Below, in pieces: positions 45,001 to 53,235 of a stretch of DNA of 64,000 nt. The stretch is from assembly GCF_000067205.1 (NCBI RefSeq), contig NC_010170.1, positions 2,852,001 through 2,916,000 on the forward strand. Reading direction: 5' to 3'. Positions within the stretch are counted from its first letter, which is position 1; each line of letters opens with the position of its first letter. Both the position numbers and the translations under genes were made by a program. The DNA comes from Bordetella petrii. Its GTDB lineage: Bacteria; Pseudomonadota; Gammaproteobacteria; Burkholderiales; Burkholderiaceae_B. The notes beneath the pieces were generated by a model. That model saw nothing but the letters and a program-made list of their open reading frames with translations, was not told the DNA's origin and did no database searches.

Positions 45001-46133
45001 ATGCGCTCGGGCAAGCCGTGGTGGTCGGATTCCCAGGGCTGCGGCGCATCCGGAAAGCGCAGGTGCGACACGGTGAAGCCGGTAAGCCCGGCCTTGGGCT
45101 TGGAGCCGCGCCCGGTCGCGCCTTCGTCGCGGATTTCGCCGCCCGCGCCGGTGGCGGCGCCAGGGAACGGCGCGATGGCGGTGGGATGGTTATGCGTTTC
45201 GACCTTCATCAGCGTGTGCACGATGGCGTCGCGGCGCACATAGCGCGAGGCGTCGCCCTGCTGCCCGCCGGCCAGCGGCACGCCGGCCTGGAACCGCCGG
45301 GCGGCGCCGCCCTCCATTACGGCCGCGTTGTCGGAGTAAGCCACCACGGTGCCGGCCGGCTGGGCCTTGTGCGTGGCGCGAATCATGCCGAACAGGGTTT
45401 CAGACTGCGGCTCGCCGTCGATGACCCATTGCGCGTTGAAGATCTTGTGGCGGCAGTGCTCGCTGTTGGCCTGCGCGAACATCATCAGTTCGACGTCGGT
45501 GGGATCGCGGCCCAGGCTGGTGAACGACTGCGCCAGGTAATCGATTTCGTCTTCGGACAGCGCCAGGCCCAGCGTGGCGTTGGCCTCGACCAAGGCGTCG
45601 CGGCCATGTTGCCCGACCGCCACGGTGCGCATGGGCTTGCCGGCCAGGGGCTGGAACAATGCCTGGCCGTCGAAGTCGGCCCCCACCACGGTTTCGGTCA
45701 TGCGATCGTGCAGGCAGTCAGCCGCGCGCGCCAGCATGGCGTCGTCGAACGACTTGGCGCCCAGCAGGCCGCGTTCGGGAGTCAGGAAATAACGCACGCC
45801 GCGCTCGACGCGGCGCACTGCCGCCAGGCCGCAGTTGTGGGCGATGTCGGTCGCCTTGCTGGCCCACGGCGATATTGTGCCCAGGCGCGGGATGACCAGC
45901 AGCGCCAGGCTCTTGGACGGCGCCTCGCCGGCGGGCTCGGTGCCGTAGTCCAGCAGCTGCGCCAGCCGCGCTTGCTGGCCGTCGTCCAGGGCGGTATCGG
46001 TGCAGACGAAATGCTCGTAGCGAGCGGAAACGTCGGCAATGGGCAAGCCGGCTTCCCGAAGCTGCGCCAGCAGCCGCTCGCGGCGGAAGGCAGAAAGGAC
46101 GGAAGAACCGGGCAAATGCTGGACGAGAGACAC
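42084..46133 (-). CDS. purL: Phosphoribosylformylglycinamidine synthase (PurL, large type)
   Basis: A 1349-residue single-chain FGAM synthase, as in E. coli (1295). It converts FGAR, glutamine and ATP to FGAM. The synthetase region has KVETHNHPTAIAPFPGAATG near residue 310 and HDVGAGGLSNAFPEL; the C-terminal glutaminase domain has the nucleophile in GVCNGCQMMA and the motif MPHPERVTRNVMMSW. The start codon is GTG at 46133. It ends eight bases after the LysR-like remnant on the opposite strand. A TAAAAT hexamer on the minus strand (46175-46180) may be its -10. Confidence 0.97.
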   Translation of the reverse strand: MSLVQHLPGSSVLSAFRRERLLAQLREAGLPIADVSARYEHFVCTDTALDDGQQARLAQLLDYGTEPAGEAPSKSLALLVIPRLGTISPWASKATDIAHNCGLAAVRRVERGVRYFLTPERGLLGAKSFDDAMLARAADCLHDRMTETVVGADFDGQALFQPLAGKPMRTVAVGQHGRDALVEANATLGLALSEDEIDYLAQSFTSLGRDPTDVELMMFAQANSEHCRHKIFNAQWVIDGEPQSETLFGMIRATHKAQPAGTVVAYSDNAAVMEGGAARRFQAGVPLAGGQQGDASRYVRRDAIVHTLMKVETHNHPTAIAPFPGAATGAGGEIRDEGATGRGSKPKAGLTGFTVSHLRFPDAPQPWESDHHGLPERIASPLSIMIDGPIGGAAFNNEFGRPNLLGYFRTYEQSAGGTRWGYHKPIMIAGGLGSIDAELTHKETIPPGALLIQLGGPGLRIGMGGGAASSISMGSNSAELDFDSVQRGNPEIERRAQEVIDRCWQQGQGNPILAIHDVGAGGLSNAFPELVNDAGRGAVFDLKRVPLEESGLSPAEIWSNESQERYVLSILPQDLPRFDAIARRERCPYAVVGVATESRQLRVVDGEGLPGLDPEAPVGDAGTRPVDVPIDVILGKPPRMTREVRRLPGVSQPLDLVGIDLTEAAYRVLRHPTVANKSFLITIGDRTVGGLSSRDQMVGPWQVPVADCAVTLADYDGFRGEAMAMGERTPLAVLDAPASGRMAVAEALTNLAAADVARLEDIKLSANWMAACGVDGQDAALYDTVAAVSELCQAAGLSIPVGKDSLSMKTTWDHDGETRQVVAPVSLIVTAFAPVGDARASLTPQLRTDAGDSVLIVIDLGRGRHRMGGSILAQAYNQVGTSVPDIDAPQDLRSFFITIRTLAEAGVLLAYHDRSDGGLFATLCEMAFAGRTGISVNLDMLTFDPDSADWGDYKIRPEQVAVQRDELTLKALFSEEAGAVIQVPAAQRDAVMQVLRGAGLSKHAHVIGGLNDSDTVEFFRDGKKVWSEPRVELGRAWSEVSYRIMARRDNPACAQAELDTWNDATDPGLAPRVAFDPQEDIAAPFIATGKRPRVAILREQGCNSQVEMAWAFDTAGFDAIDVHMTDLLTGRIDLGAMQGLVAVGGFSYGDVLGAGEGWARTIRFNSRLSDQFAAYFARPDTFALGVCNGCQMMAALAPMIPGATHWPRFTRNQSEKYEARLSLVEIAESPSIFFAGMAGTRVPVAVAHGEGYANYAVQGDASQALVAARYIDNHGKATEAYPFNPNGSPGGQTSVTTADGRFTVIMPHPERVTRNVMMSWAPQKWGEADSGGAYSPWMRMFRNARVWVG

Positions 46134-46656
46134 GATGCGGGCGCCGTTTGAAAGTAAAAGGAAGCGAAACCGGGATTTTACCGTTTTAGGGATTTCCCCG
46201 AGCGCCGCCCTGCCAAGCGCATGTGGCAGGCCGGCCGTGGCGCCGCTTCCCAGGGGTTACAAAGTCGGCCGGCCCGCGCGGCGCCTGGCTTATTGCGGCG
46301 CAAGAAAGGTCGTCCGCACAACGGCAACGGGGCGTTTCACCGGTCGGGCCGGCGCGGCGGCGCATGATTCTGCTGTGCCGCACCATGTTGCAAAAGCCCC
46401 GCACCCACGGGAAAACACGCACTAACGCCCCGCCCGCCCGGCGGTAGGATGCTGGCGACTCTGGCGCTTGAACTCCGGCCAGAAGCCGCATGCGCGGCAC
46501 GCATCAAACCAGCAGCAGCCCAGGGGAGAACGGCGGCCCCCGCCGCCAACCGGACGGCCGGACGACAGAATCCGGCCTCCAGCACGGACGCCGGCATGGC
46601 GTCCGTGTTTTTTTGCGCCGCGCCCGGTGCGGATGTCCCGACGCCTGACGCCGGTG
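46134..46656. other. 523-base region without a supported gene
   Basis: Lies between the purL start and the greB stop. Short open frames exist on both strands but give Arg/Pro/Ala-rich products without ribosome sites. The region holds the presumed purL promoter near 46175, several GC-rich inverted repeats and a strong plus-strand terminator at 46583-46614. Because no plus-strand gene is seen upstream of that terminator, an unannotated RNA is possible. Confidence 0.5.
46583..46614 (+). terminator. Orphan rho-independent terminator on the plus strand
   Basis: CACGGACGCC at 46583-46592 pairs with GGCGTCCGTG at 46598-46607 over a five-base loop and is followed by seven T residues. The reverse direction has no T-run, so it serves plus-strand transcription. 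No protein gene on that strand precedes it. Confidence 0.85.
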
Positions 46657-47214
46657 TCAGCCCTGCCCGGGATACCGCACTTCCAGGATGTCGAGCTCTT
46701 CGACGCCGCCCGGCGTGCGCAGCACCACGGTGTCGCCTTCGCGCGCCTTGATCAGCGCGCGCGCCACGGGCGAGATCCAGCTGATCTTGCCGGCCAGCGG
46801 CTCGGCCTCGTCCACGCCCACGATGGTGACTTCGTGCGTGTCGCCGCCCTTGTCCAGGTAGGTGACGGTGGCGCCGAAGAACACCTGGTCGCGATTGGGC
46901 TGCGCGGCCGGATCGACCACTTCGGCGATATCGAGCCGCTTGGTCAGGAAACGCATGCGCCGGTCTATTTCACGCAAACGCTTCTTGCCGTAGAGGTAGT
47001 CGCCGTTTTCGGAGCGGTCGCCGTTGGAGGCGGCCCACGACACCACCTGCACCACGGCCGGGCGCTCAACGTTCATCAGGTGCGCCAGCTCGTCGCGCAA
47101 GCGCGCGTAGCCGGCGGGCGTCATGTAGTTACGGGTGCCGGCCGGCAAGGCCTGCGCCTCGGGCAGGTCATCGTCGTCGTCGCGATCCGACTCTTTGACA
47201 AAAGCCTTGTTCAT
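46657..47214 (-). CDS. greB: Transcription elongation factor GreB
   Basis: A 185-residue Gre factor. After an acidic N-terminal extension (ESDRDDDDD) the coiled-coil domain contains YMTPAGYARLRDEL and the tip segment NGDRSENGDYLYGKKRLREID, whose acidic residues reach the polymerase active site. The C-terminal FKBP-like domain has VDEAEPLAGKISWISPVARAL. The YLYGKK form and longer length are typical of GreB rather than GreA. It rescues backtracked RNA polymerase. It starts seven bases after the PHP phosphatase stop. Confidence 0.95.
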   Translation of the reverse strand: MNKAFVKESDRDDDDDLPEAQALPAGTRNYMTPAGYARLRDELAHLMNVERPAVVQVVSWAASNGDRSENGDYLYGKKRLREIDRRMRFLTKRLDIAEVVDPAAQPNRDQVFFGATVTYLDKGGDTHEVTIVGVDEAEPLAGKISWISPVARALIKAREGDTVVLRTPGGVEELDILEVRYPGQG

Positions 47215-47221
47215 GGGGGTA

Positions 47222-48067
47222 TCAGAGCCAATCGTGCCAGACCGGCTTCAGGTCGTCGGGCAGCGCGGGCAGCGAGCCCAGGTCGGCGCGGCTTTCTTGC
47301 GGGCTGTGGAAGTCGGAACCGCGCGACGCCAGGAAGCCGTAGCGCCGTGCCACCCCCGCATAGTGCCGGGCTTCGTCGGCCGTGTGGCTGCCAGTGGTGA
47401 CTTCGATGCCCTCGCCGCCGCATTGCAGGAATTCGTCGAACAGCGCATTGAACTGCAGCGGCGAATACTTGTATCGGCCGGGATGGGCAATGACCGCGCG
47501 CCCGCCCGCGGCGCGGATCCACCCCACCGCGTCGGCCAGGCAGGCCCATTGCATGGGCACATGGCCGGGGCAGTCGTCGCCCAGGTATTTGTTGAACACG
47601 GTCTGCACATCGGGGCAGTAGCCCGCCTGCACGAGGTAGCGCGCAAAGTGCGTGCGGCTGACCAGTTCGGAGTTGCCGGCAAACGGCAAAGCGCCTTCGT
47701 AGGCCCCCGGCATGCCCAGGTCGGCCAGCCGCTCGCCCATGCGGCGCGCGCGTTCGGCGCGGCCGGCCCGGGTATCGCGCAGGCCGCGCGCCAGGGCCTG
47801 GTTGTCGGCATCGAAGCCCAGGCCCACGATATGCACGGTTTGGCCCGCCCAGGTCACCGAGATTTCGGTGCCCGTGATAAAGCGCATGCCCAGCTCGCGG
47901 GCCGCGGCGCCAGCCTGCGCCAGGCCGCCCACTTCGTCGTGGTCGGTCAGCGCCCAGACGTCCACACCGTTGGCGTGCGCGCGCCGCGCCACTTCGGCCG
48001 GCGGCAGCACGCCGTCGGACACGGTGGAATGGCAATGCAGATCGACGTTCAGGGCGGGTGTGCGCAT
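47222..48067 (-). CDS. PHP-domain phosphatase (3',5'-nucleoside bisphosphate phosphatase/RNase AM type)
   Basis: A 281-residue PHP protein. Metal-binding motifs are DLHCHSTVSDG (His11, His13), ALTDHDEVGG, TGTEISV, IAHPGRYK and SRGSDFHSP. This is the layout of the YciV/TrpH family, which includes a 3',5'-nucleoside bisphosphate phosphatase and the 5'-3' exonuclease RNase AM that trims rRNA 5' ends. Start at ATG 48067. Located in a same-strand run between a hydrolase and greB. Confidence 0.9.
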   Translation of the reverse strand: MRTPALNVDLHCHSTVSDGVLPPAEVARRAHANGVDVWALTDHDEVGGLAQAGAAARELGMRFITGTEISVTWAGQTVHIVGLGFDADNQALARGLRDTRAGRAERARRMGERLADLGMPGAYEGALPFAGNSELVSRTHFARYLVQAGYCPDVQTVFNKYLGDDCPGHVPMQWACLADAVGWIRAAGGRAVIAHPGRYKYSPLQFNALFDEFLQCGGEGIEVTTGSHTADEARHYAGVARRYGFLASRGSDFHSPQESRADLGSLPALPDDLKPVWHDWL

Positions 48068-48108
48068 TACCCTATTGTACGGCCGCCGCGCGCGACGGGA
48101 AGCCGCTA

Positions 48109-49044
48109 TCAGGTCGCAGGGCGGCCCATCAGGAAGCGAGCCACCGGCTCGATCTGGGCTTCGTCCATGAGCGTGGGCGCATGCCCTACCCCAGCCACTT
48201 CGAGCAAGCGGGCACGCGGATTGCGGGCCAGCATTTCCGCGGCCGTGGCCTCGGTCAGCAGGTCCGATTGCGCGCCGCGCAGGATCAACACGGGGCAATC
48301 CAGCGCATCGTACGACCGCCACAGGATCTGTTCGCCGGCGGAATACGCCTCGGCCGCCTGGGACGCCAGCGGCAGGGCCAGATTCAGGTCGTAGTGCTTG
48401 ACCCATTTGCCGTCACGTTCGACGTACACATTGCGCGCCAGCGTTTCCCATTGCGCATCCGTATGCGGCCCGAAAGGCGCGGATATCTGTCGCACCGATT
48501 CCACCGCTTGCGCAAAAGTCTCGAATTCCGCCGGCTGGCCGACGTACTGGCCAATACGGCCCAGCGCGGCGGGTTCGAGCCGCGGGCCGACATCATTGAG
48601 CACCATGCGGTCCAGGTGGATGTCGTGGCTGGCCGGCCACGCGCCGGCATGCGTCTGCGCGGCGCGCGCCAGGCGCGCATGGGCGGCCGCGCCCGCCAAC
48701 GCCAGGCCGATCAGTCCGCCCATGGAGGTTCCCACCCACGACAGCGAGGCCGGCCGCAAGCGGGCGATCAGCGTCACCATGTCCGACACGTACTGGGGCA
48801 CCGTGTAGAACGCCGGCACCGACAGCCAGTCGGAGCGCCCGCGGCCCACCACGTCGGGGCACACTACGCGGAAATCGCCCGCCAGGCGCTGCGCCAGGTC
48901 GTCGAAGTCGCGTCCGGTGCGCGTGAGCCCGTGCACGCACAGCAAGACCCGGTCGTTACCGGGATCGCCCCATTCGGTATAGGCCATGCGGTGCAAGCCA
49001 GCGGGACTGGCGCAGGTGACGAAATCGAATCGAGGTTCCAGCAT
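48109..49044 (-). CDS. Alpha/beta hydrolase
   Basis: A 311-residue alpha/beta-hydrolase. Oxyanion-hole region LCVHGLTRTGRD, nucleophile elbow GTSMGG with Ser107, an acid residue in LRGAQSDLLTEA and the catalytic His in VAGVGHAPTLMD are all visible. The substrate is unknown. Start set at ATG 49044, where GGAG is five to six bases upstream; the frame extends to 49077. Part of the run comEC to greB. Confidence 0.88.
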   Translation of the reverse strand: MLEPRFDFVTCASPAGLHRMAYTEWGDPGNDRVLLCVHGLTRTGRDFDDLAQRLAGDFRVVCPDVVGRGRSDWLSVPAFYTVPQYVSDMVTLIARLRPASLSWVGTSMGGLIGLALAGAAAHARLARAAQTHAGAWPASHDIHLDRMVLNDVGPRLEPAALGRIGQYVGQPAEFETFAQAVESVRQISAPFGPHTDAQWETLARNVYVERDGKWVKHYDLNLALPLASQAAEAYSAGEQILWRSYDALDCPVLILRGAQSDLLTEATAAEMLARNPRARLLEVAGVGHAPTLMDEAQIEPVARFLMGRPAT

Positions 49045-49094
49045 GAGGGCTCCGGACGCTGTGCCGCAAAGAGCCACATGTTATAGCAGCCGCG

Positions 49095-51626
49095 TCATGG
49101 CCCCGCGCGATGCCAGTAGCGCCGCGCGGCCCGCGCCTCGGCCTTGGCCGCCACGCCCTCCGGACGTGCTTCAACAGTAATCGCGCCGTGCCAGTCGGTG
49201 CGCCAGAACATTGCGCCCGCGCGGCGCCAGCGCGCCTGCACCTGCGGCGCGGGATGGCGGAAGCGGTTCAGGCGACCCGCCTGCGCGATCACATGCGCCG
49301 CGGCGGCGGCTTCGACCAGCGCGGCGCCCGACGAGGTGGCCGAGCCATGGTGCGGCGCCATCACCACATGCACGCGCGGTAGCGCCGGCGCCAGTTCGCG
49401 CTCTTGCGCCACGCCGATATCGCCCGGCAGCAGCGCGGCATGGACAACGCCCTGCACCAGCAGCACGCAGCTCTGCGCATTGCCATCGCCGCGCCGCGCC
49501 GGGGCCGCGCGCGCGGGATGCAGAAAGCGAAACGTCACGCCGTCCGCCTGCCAGGCCTGCCCCGCGCGGCATTGCTGCACGGATAGCGGCAATCGGGCCC
49601 GGGCCGCCTTGGCGCCGGCTTCTGCCTGCTCGCGCAGGAATGCCGCCAGGTCGAATGAGGCATAGGCCTGGCGCACCGGCAAGGCCGCCAGCAGGCTGGC
49701 CAGGCCACCGGCGTGGTCCAGGTCGGCGTGCGACACCACCAGGCCGTCCAGGTGTCGATAGCCGCGCGCGCGCAGATACGGCGCCACCACGCGGGCAGCC
49801 GCATCGGCGCCGTCGCCATAGCGCGGCCCGGTGTCGAACAGCCATGCCTGGCTTGCCGTCTCGATCAGCACGGCGCTGCCTTGCCCCACGTCGAGCGCGG
49901 TCAGTGTCCAGTGCCCGGGCGGCGGTCGCTCGGGCCGCCAGCACAGCATGGGCAGCATTAACAGCCAGCCGGCGCCGCGCGCCGGCCAGCCCGGCGGCTG
50001 CAACGCCCACGCCACGCCGGCCACTGCCAGTGCAAGCAGCGGCCAGGGCGCGGCGGCGACGTCGACAGCCGCCCAGTGCGCGGAGCCTATCCAGCTCACC
50101 GGCACCATGGTCCAGTCGAAGACCGCGTGCCCCAGCACGCCACAGGCGCGCGCCAGCATGCCCAGGCCCGGCACCGCCCCAAATGCCGCGCACAGTAGCG
50201 CCAGCGGCGTCACAATGAAGCTGACAATGGGAATGGCAAACGCATTGGCCAGCGGCGAACCCAGCGACACCTGGTGCATCAGGTGCGCCAGCAGCGGCAC
50301 CAGCCCCAGCGTGACAGCCATTTGTACACGCCCGAACTCGCCCAGCAAGGCGGCCACGCGGTCCCGCCATCCGGCTCGCCGCAACGCCGGCGCCGCCGAG
50401 GCGGCCGCGCGCAGCAAGACCGCCACGGCGCCGAACGACAGCCAGAAGCCCGGCGCCAGCGTGGCCCATGGATCGAACAACACCACGGCCGCTGCGGCCA
50501 GCGCCAGGATGCGCGCGGGCGACAAGGGCAGGCGCGCCATGGCAGCCAGCGCCACCACAGCCAGCATGAAAAAGGTGCGGCGTGCCGGCACGCCCCAGCC
50601 CGCCAGCAGGCAATACAGCAACGCCACGAGCAGCGCCGCCGCCGCGCCCACGACTTGTGCGGGCAGCCTCTCGGGCAGCCCGATGCCGCCCCAACGCGCC
50701 CGCCGCCAGACAAACGCGGCCAGGACGCCGCCCAGGCCGGCGATCAGCGTCACATGCATGCCGCTGATCGACACCAGGTGCGTGATGCCGCTGCGGTTGA
50801 ATATCTGCCAGTCTTCGCGGGCCACCCCGGCCTGGTCGCCCATGGCCAGTGCGATCAGCACCGGGGCATGGCGGCGCGGACCCAAAGCGTGGCGCATGCC
50901 CTCGCGCACGTGATGGCGAATGCGCTCGATAATGATGCCGGCGCCGGACCAGGGTTCGTCGCGCAGCAGCACCGGCATGCCGCGCACCGTGGCGGTCGCG
51001 CGTATGCCTAGTGCGAACAGCCGCGCCTCGGCGTCGTAGCCTTGCGGATTGCGCGCGCCATACGGCCGGCGCAGCACCAGCGCCATGCGCCACACCTGTC
51101 CGGGCAGCAGCTCGGGCAGGCGGACGCCGGGCGGCGCATGCCACGATACGGCAATGCGCGCCGGCACTCCTGCCGGCCGGTCGGAGCCGGCTTCGGCCAC
51201 GAAACGCCACCGGCCCGCATCGCCCTGCGGCAGATCGGCAACACGCACCGCCAGGCGGCTGACCTGATCATGATGGATGTCGGCCAGCGCATCATCGAGG
51301 CGCAGTTGGCCCTGCCAGATGGCCCACGCCAGCCCCAGGCCGATGCCCAGCCAGGCAGTCGCCACGCTCCGTGCGAGCCCGCGCCGCGAACGGTGGCACG
51401 CCACCGCGCCGGCAGGCAACAGCGCCGCTGCCCAGGGCAGCAGCCAATCCGCACCCGGCAGTGCTGGCAGGTGCTGTGCGGCGGCCGTGCCCGCCACCAG
51501 GCCCAACAAGAACAAGCGCCCGACGATGCCCGTCTCCCAAAATGAGCAGCGTAGGCCCGGGCCCGGACGCGGGCGCCGCGTGTGAATGCAAATGTCCGTG
51601 CGTTGCGCCCGCAAGCCGACAACCAT
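49095..51626 (-). CDS. comEC: DNA internalisation competence protein ComEC/Rec2
   Basis: A polytopic protein of up to 843 residues. It has an N-terminal DUF4131 part, the ComEC competence core with RSGITHLVSISGMHVTLIAG and GWGVPARRTFFML, many helices to about residue 560, and a C-terminal metallo-beta-lactamase-like domain with LDVGQGSAVLIETASQAWLF, VSHADLDHAGGL and MAPHHGSATSS. It is the inner-membrane channel for transforming DNA. The first ATG gives a long basic N-terminal extension; a GTG about 34 codons downstream (VGRLFLLGLVAG) could be the real start. Confidence 0.94.
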   Translation of the reverse strand: MVVGLRAQRTDICIHTRRPRPGPGLRCSFWETGIVGRLFLLGLVAGTAAAQHLPALPGADWLLPWAAALLPAGAVACHRSRRGLARSVATAWLGIGLGLAWAIWQGQLRLDDALADIHHDQVSRLAVRVADLPQGDAGRWRFVAEAGSDRPAGVPARIAVSWHAPPGVRLPELLPGQVWRMALVLRRPYGARNPQGYDAEARLFALGIRATATVRGMPVLLRDEPWSGAGIIIERIRHHVREGMRHALGPRRHAPVLIALAMGDQAGVAREDWQIFNRSGITHLVSISGMHVTLIAGLGGVLAAFVWRRARWGGIGLPERLPAQVVGAAAALLVALLYCLLAGWGVPARRTFFMLAVVALAAMARLPLSPARILALAAAAVVLFDPWATLAPGFWLSFGAVAVLLRAAASAAPALRRAGWRDRVAALLGEFGRVQMAVTLGLVPLLAHLMHQVSLGSPLANAFAIPIVSFIVTPLALLCAAFGAVPGLGMLARACGVLGHAVFDWTMVPVSWIGSAHWAAVDVAAAPWPLLALAVAGVAWALQPPGWPARGAGWLLMLPMLCWRPERPPPGHWTLTALDVGQGSAVLIETASQAWLFDTGPRYGDGADAAARVVAPYLRARGYRHLDGLVVSHADLDHAGGLASLLAALPVRQAYASFDLAAFLREQAEAGAKAARARLPLSVQQCRAGQAWQADGVTFRFLHPARAAPARRGDGNAQSCVLLVQGVVHAALLPGDIGVAQERELAPALPRVHVVMAPHHGSATSSGAALVEAAAAAHVIAQAGRLNRFRHPAPQVQARWRRAGAMFWRTDWHGAITVEARPEGVAAKAEARAARRYWHRAGP

Positions 51627-51695
51627 CGCGCCTCATGGAGGCGAGCGGGATATATATGGCCGGGGCGCTGGCCCGGCCGCTCAGTCGTTCGTTGC

Positions 51696-52502
51696 TCAGT
51701 TGCTCAGGGCCAGGCGCGGCAGCACGCGCCGGGCAGCGGCCGAGGTGGCCTGGGCGATGGCGGCGGCGTCTACGCCGCGCAATTCGGCTAGCACCTGGGC
51801 AATGCGGGGCAATTGCGCCGGATCGTTGCGCCGCATGGGCGGATGCAGCCACGCGGGCGGGATATCGGGCGCGTCGGTTTCCAGCACCAGGTGGTCCAGC
51901 CCGATGCCGGCTGCATGGCGGCGTATCTGCAGCGCGCGCGGGTATGTCATGGCGCCCCCAAGGCCCAGCGCAAAACCGCGCTCGACGAATGCGTCGGCCT
52001 GTTGCGCGCTGCCGTTGAACGCGTGCGCGATGCCGCCGCGCACGCCGGGCCGTCGCCGCAGGTACTTCAGCACTATGTCTTGCGAGCGCCGCACATGCAG
52101 CAGCACCGGCAGGTCGAACTCGGCGGCCAGCGCCAGTTGCGCGTCATAGAAACGCTCCTGGCGCGCGCGCGGCTCGCCCGCGGCGATGTCGGGCACGAAG
52201 AAATCCAGGCCGATTTCGCCTATGGCGACGAAGCGCGGGTCGCCCAAGGCGTTGATCACGGCCGCGCGCAGCGCGTCCAGGTCGGAATCCTGGGCGCGCG
52301 CCACATACAGCGGATGAATGCCCAGCGCGTAAGCGCCGCCGTCGATTCGGTGCGCCAGGTCGCGCACCACGGTGAAATTGCCGCGTTCGACCGCGGGGAT
52401 CACAATGCTCCGCACCCCGGCCGCCCACGCCCCGCTCGCCACCTCCAGGCGGTCAGCGTCGAATTCGGCGGCATCGAGATGGCAGTGCGTGTCGATCAGC
52501 AT
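51696..52502 (-). CDS. TatD family metal-dependent hydrolase
   Basis: A 268-residue TatD-type hydrolase. Metal ligands are in MLIDTHCHLD (His6, His8), AIGEIGLDFF, LPVLLHVRRSQ, AHAFNGS and LETDAPDIPP. TatD proteins are DNases or related phosphoesterases. Start at ATG 52502. Located between lolD (25 bases upstream) and comEC (69 bases downstream), all on the minus strand. Confidence 0.93.
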   Translation of the reverse strand: MLIDTHCHLDAAEFDADRLEVASGAWAAGVRSIVIPAVERGNFTVVRDLAHRIDGGAYALGIHPLYVARAQDSDLDALRAAVINALGDPRFVAIGEIGLDFFVPDIAAGEPRARQERFYDAQLALAAEFDLPVLLHVRRSQDIVLKYLRRRPGVRGGIAHAFNGSAQQADAFVERGFALGLGGAMTYPRALQIRRHAAGIGLDHLVLETDAPDIPPAWLHPPMRRNDPAQLPRIAQVLAELRGVDAAAIAQATSAAARRVLPRLALSN

Positions 52503-52527
52503 GGCATGTCCGGCCGCGGCGGCGCTG

Positions 52528-53235
52528 CTACCCCGAAACCAGCTGCCCGCGTTCCATGAGCAGTTGGCGGTCGGCCAGCGCGGCCAGTTCGGCATCGTGC
52601 GTCACGATGGCAAATGCCGTGCCCGACTCGCGGTTCACCTGGGTCAGCAGCTCGAACATTTTGTGCGCGGTGCCGCGGTCGAGGTTGCCGGTGGGCTCAT
52701 CGGCCAGCACGCAGGCCGGCCGCGTGACCAGCGCGCGCGCCAGCGCCACGCGCTGGCGTTCGCCGCCCGACAACTGGCCCGGGAAATGCCCTTCGCGCTG
52801 CGCCAGGCCCACCAGCGCCAGTACTTTGCGGGCCGCCTCGCGCGCGGTGTCGCGCTGTTCGCGACGCACGATGAGCGGCATGGCGACATTGTCCAGCGCC
52901 GAAAACTCGGGCAACAGATGATGGAACTGGTAGACGAACCCCAGGCTGCGATTGCGCAGGGCGCTTTTCTGCCCTTCGGACAAACCGGCGGCCGCCACGC
53001 CGTCGACCGTGACCTCGCCGCTGCTGGGCACGTCGAGCAGGCCCAGTATGTGCAGCAGCGTGCTCTTGCCCGAGCCCGACGCCCCCACAATGGCCACCAT
53101 CTCACCACGCGCGACGGTCAGGCTGACGTCATTCAGCACCTGGATGCGCGCCGGGCCTTCGTCGTAGGTTTTCACCAGATTGCGAGCCTGCAGCGCCGCG
53201 GTGTCGCCGGCCGGAGTAAACAGGGCATCAGTCAT
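52528..53235 (-). CDS. lolD: Lipoprotein-releasing ABC transporter ATP-binding protein LolD
   Basis: A 235-residue ABC ATPase. Walker A GASGSGKST is at 51-59, the LolD-typical RNRSLGFVYQFHHLLPEFSAL follows, then the signature LSGGERQRVALARAL and Walker B ACVLADEPTGNLD. It powers release of outer-membrane lipoproteins from the inner membrane to LolA. It overlaps the permease gene upstream by eight bases. Confidence 0.96.
   Translation of the reverse strand: MTDALFTPAGDTAALQARNLVKTYDEGPARIQVLNDVSLTVARGEMVAIVGASGSGKSTLLHILGLLDVPSSGEVTVDGVAAAGLSEGQKSALRNRSLGFVYQFHHLLPEFSALDNVAMPLIVRREQRDTAREAARKVLALVGLAQREGHFPGQLSGGERQRVALARALVTRPACVLADEPTGNLDRGTAHKMFELLTQVNRESGTAFAIVTHDAELAALADRQLLMERGQLVSG

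Noticed and set aside
42210..46151. A 1313-codon open frame on the plus strand opposite purL
   Set aside because: It is the antisense shadow of a well-conserved purL gene; the product is rich in His, Gln, Arg and Gly with no recognisable domain, as expected from GC-rich codon bias.
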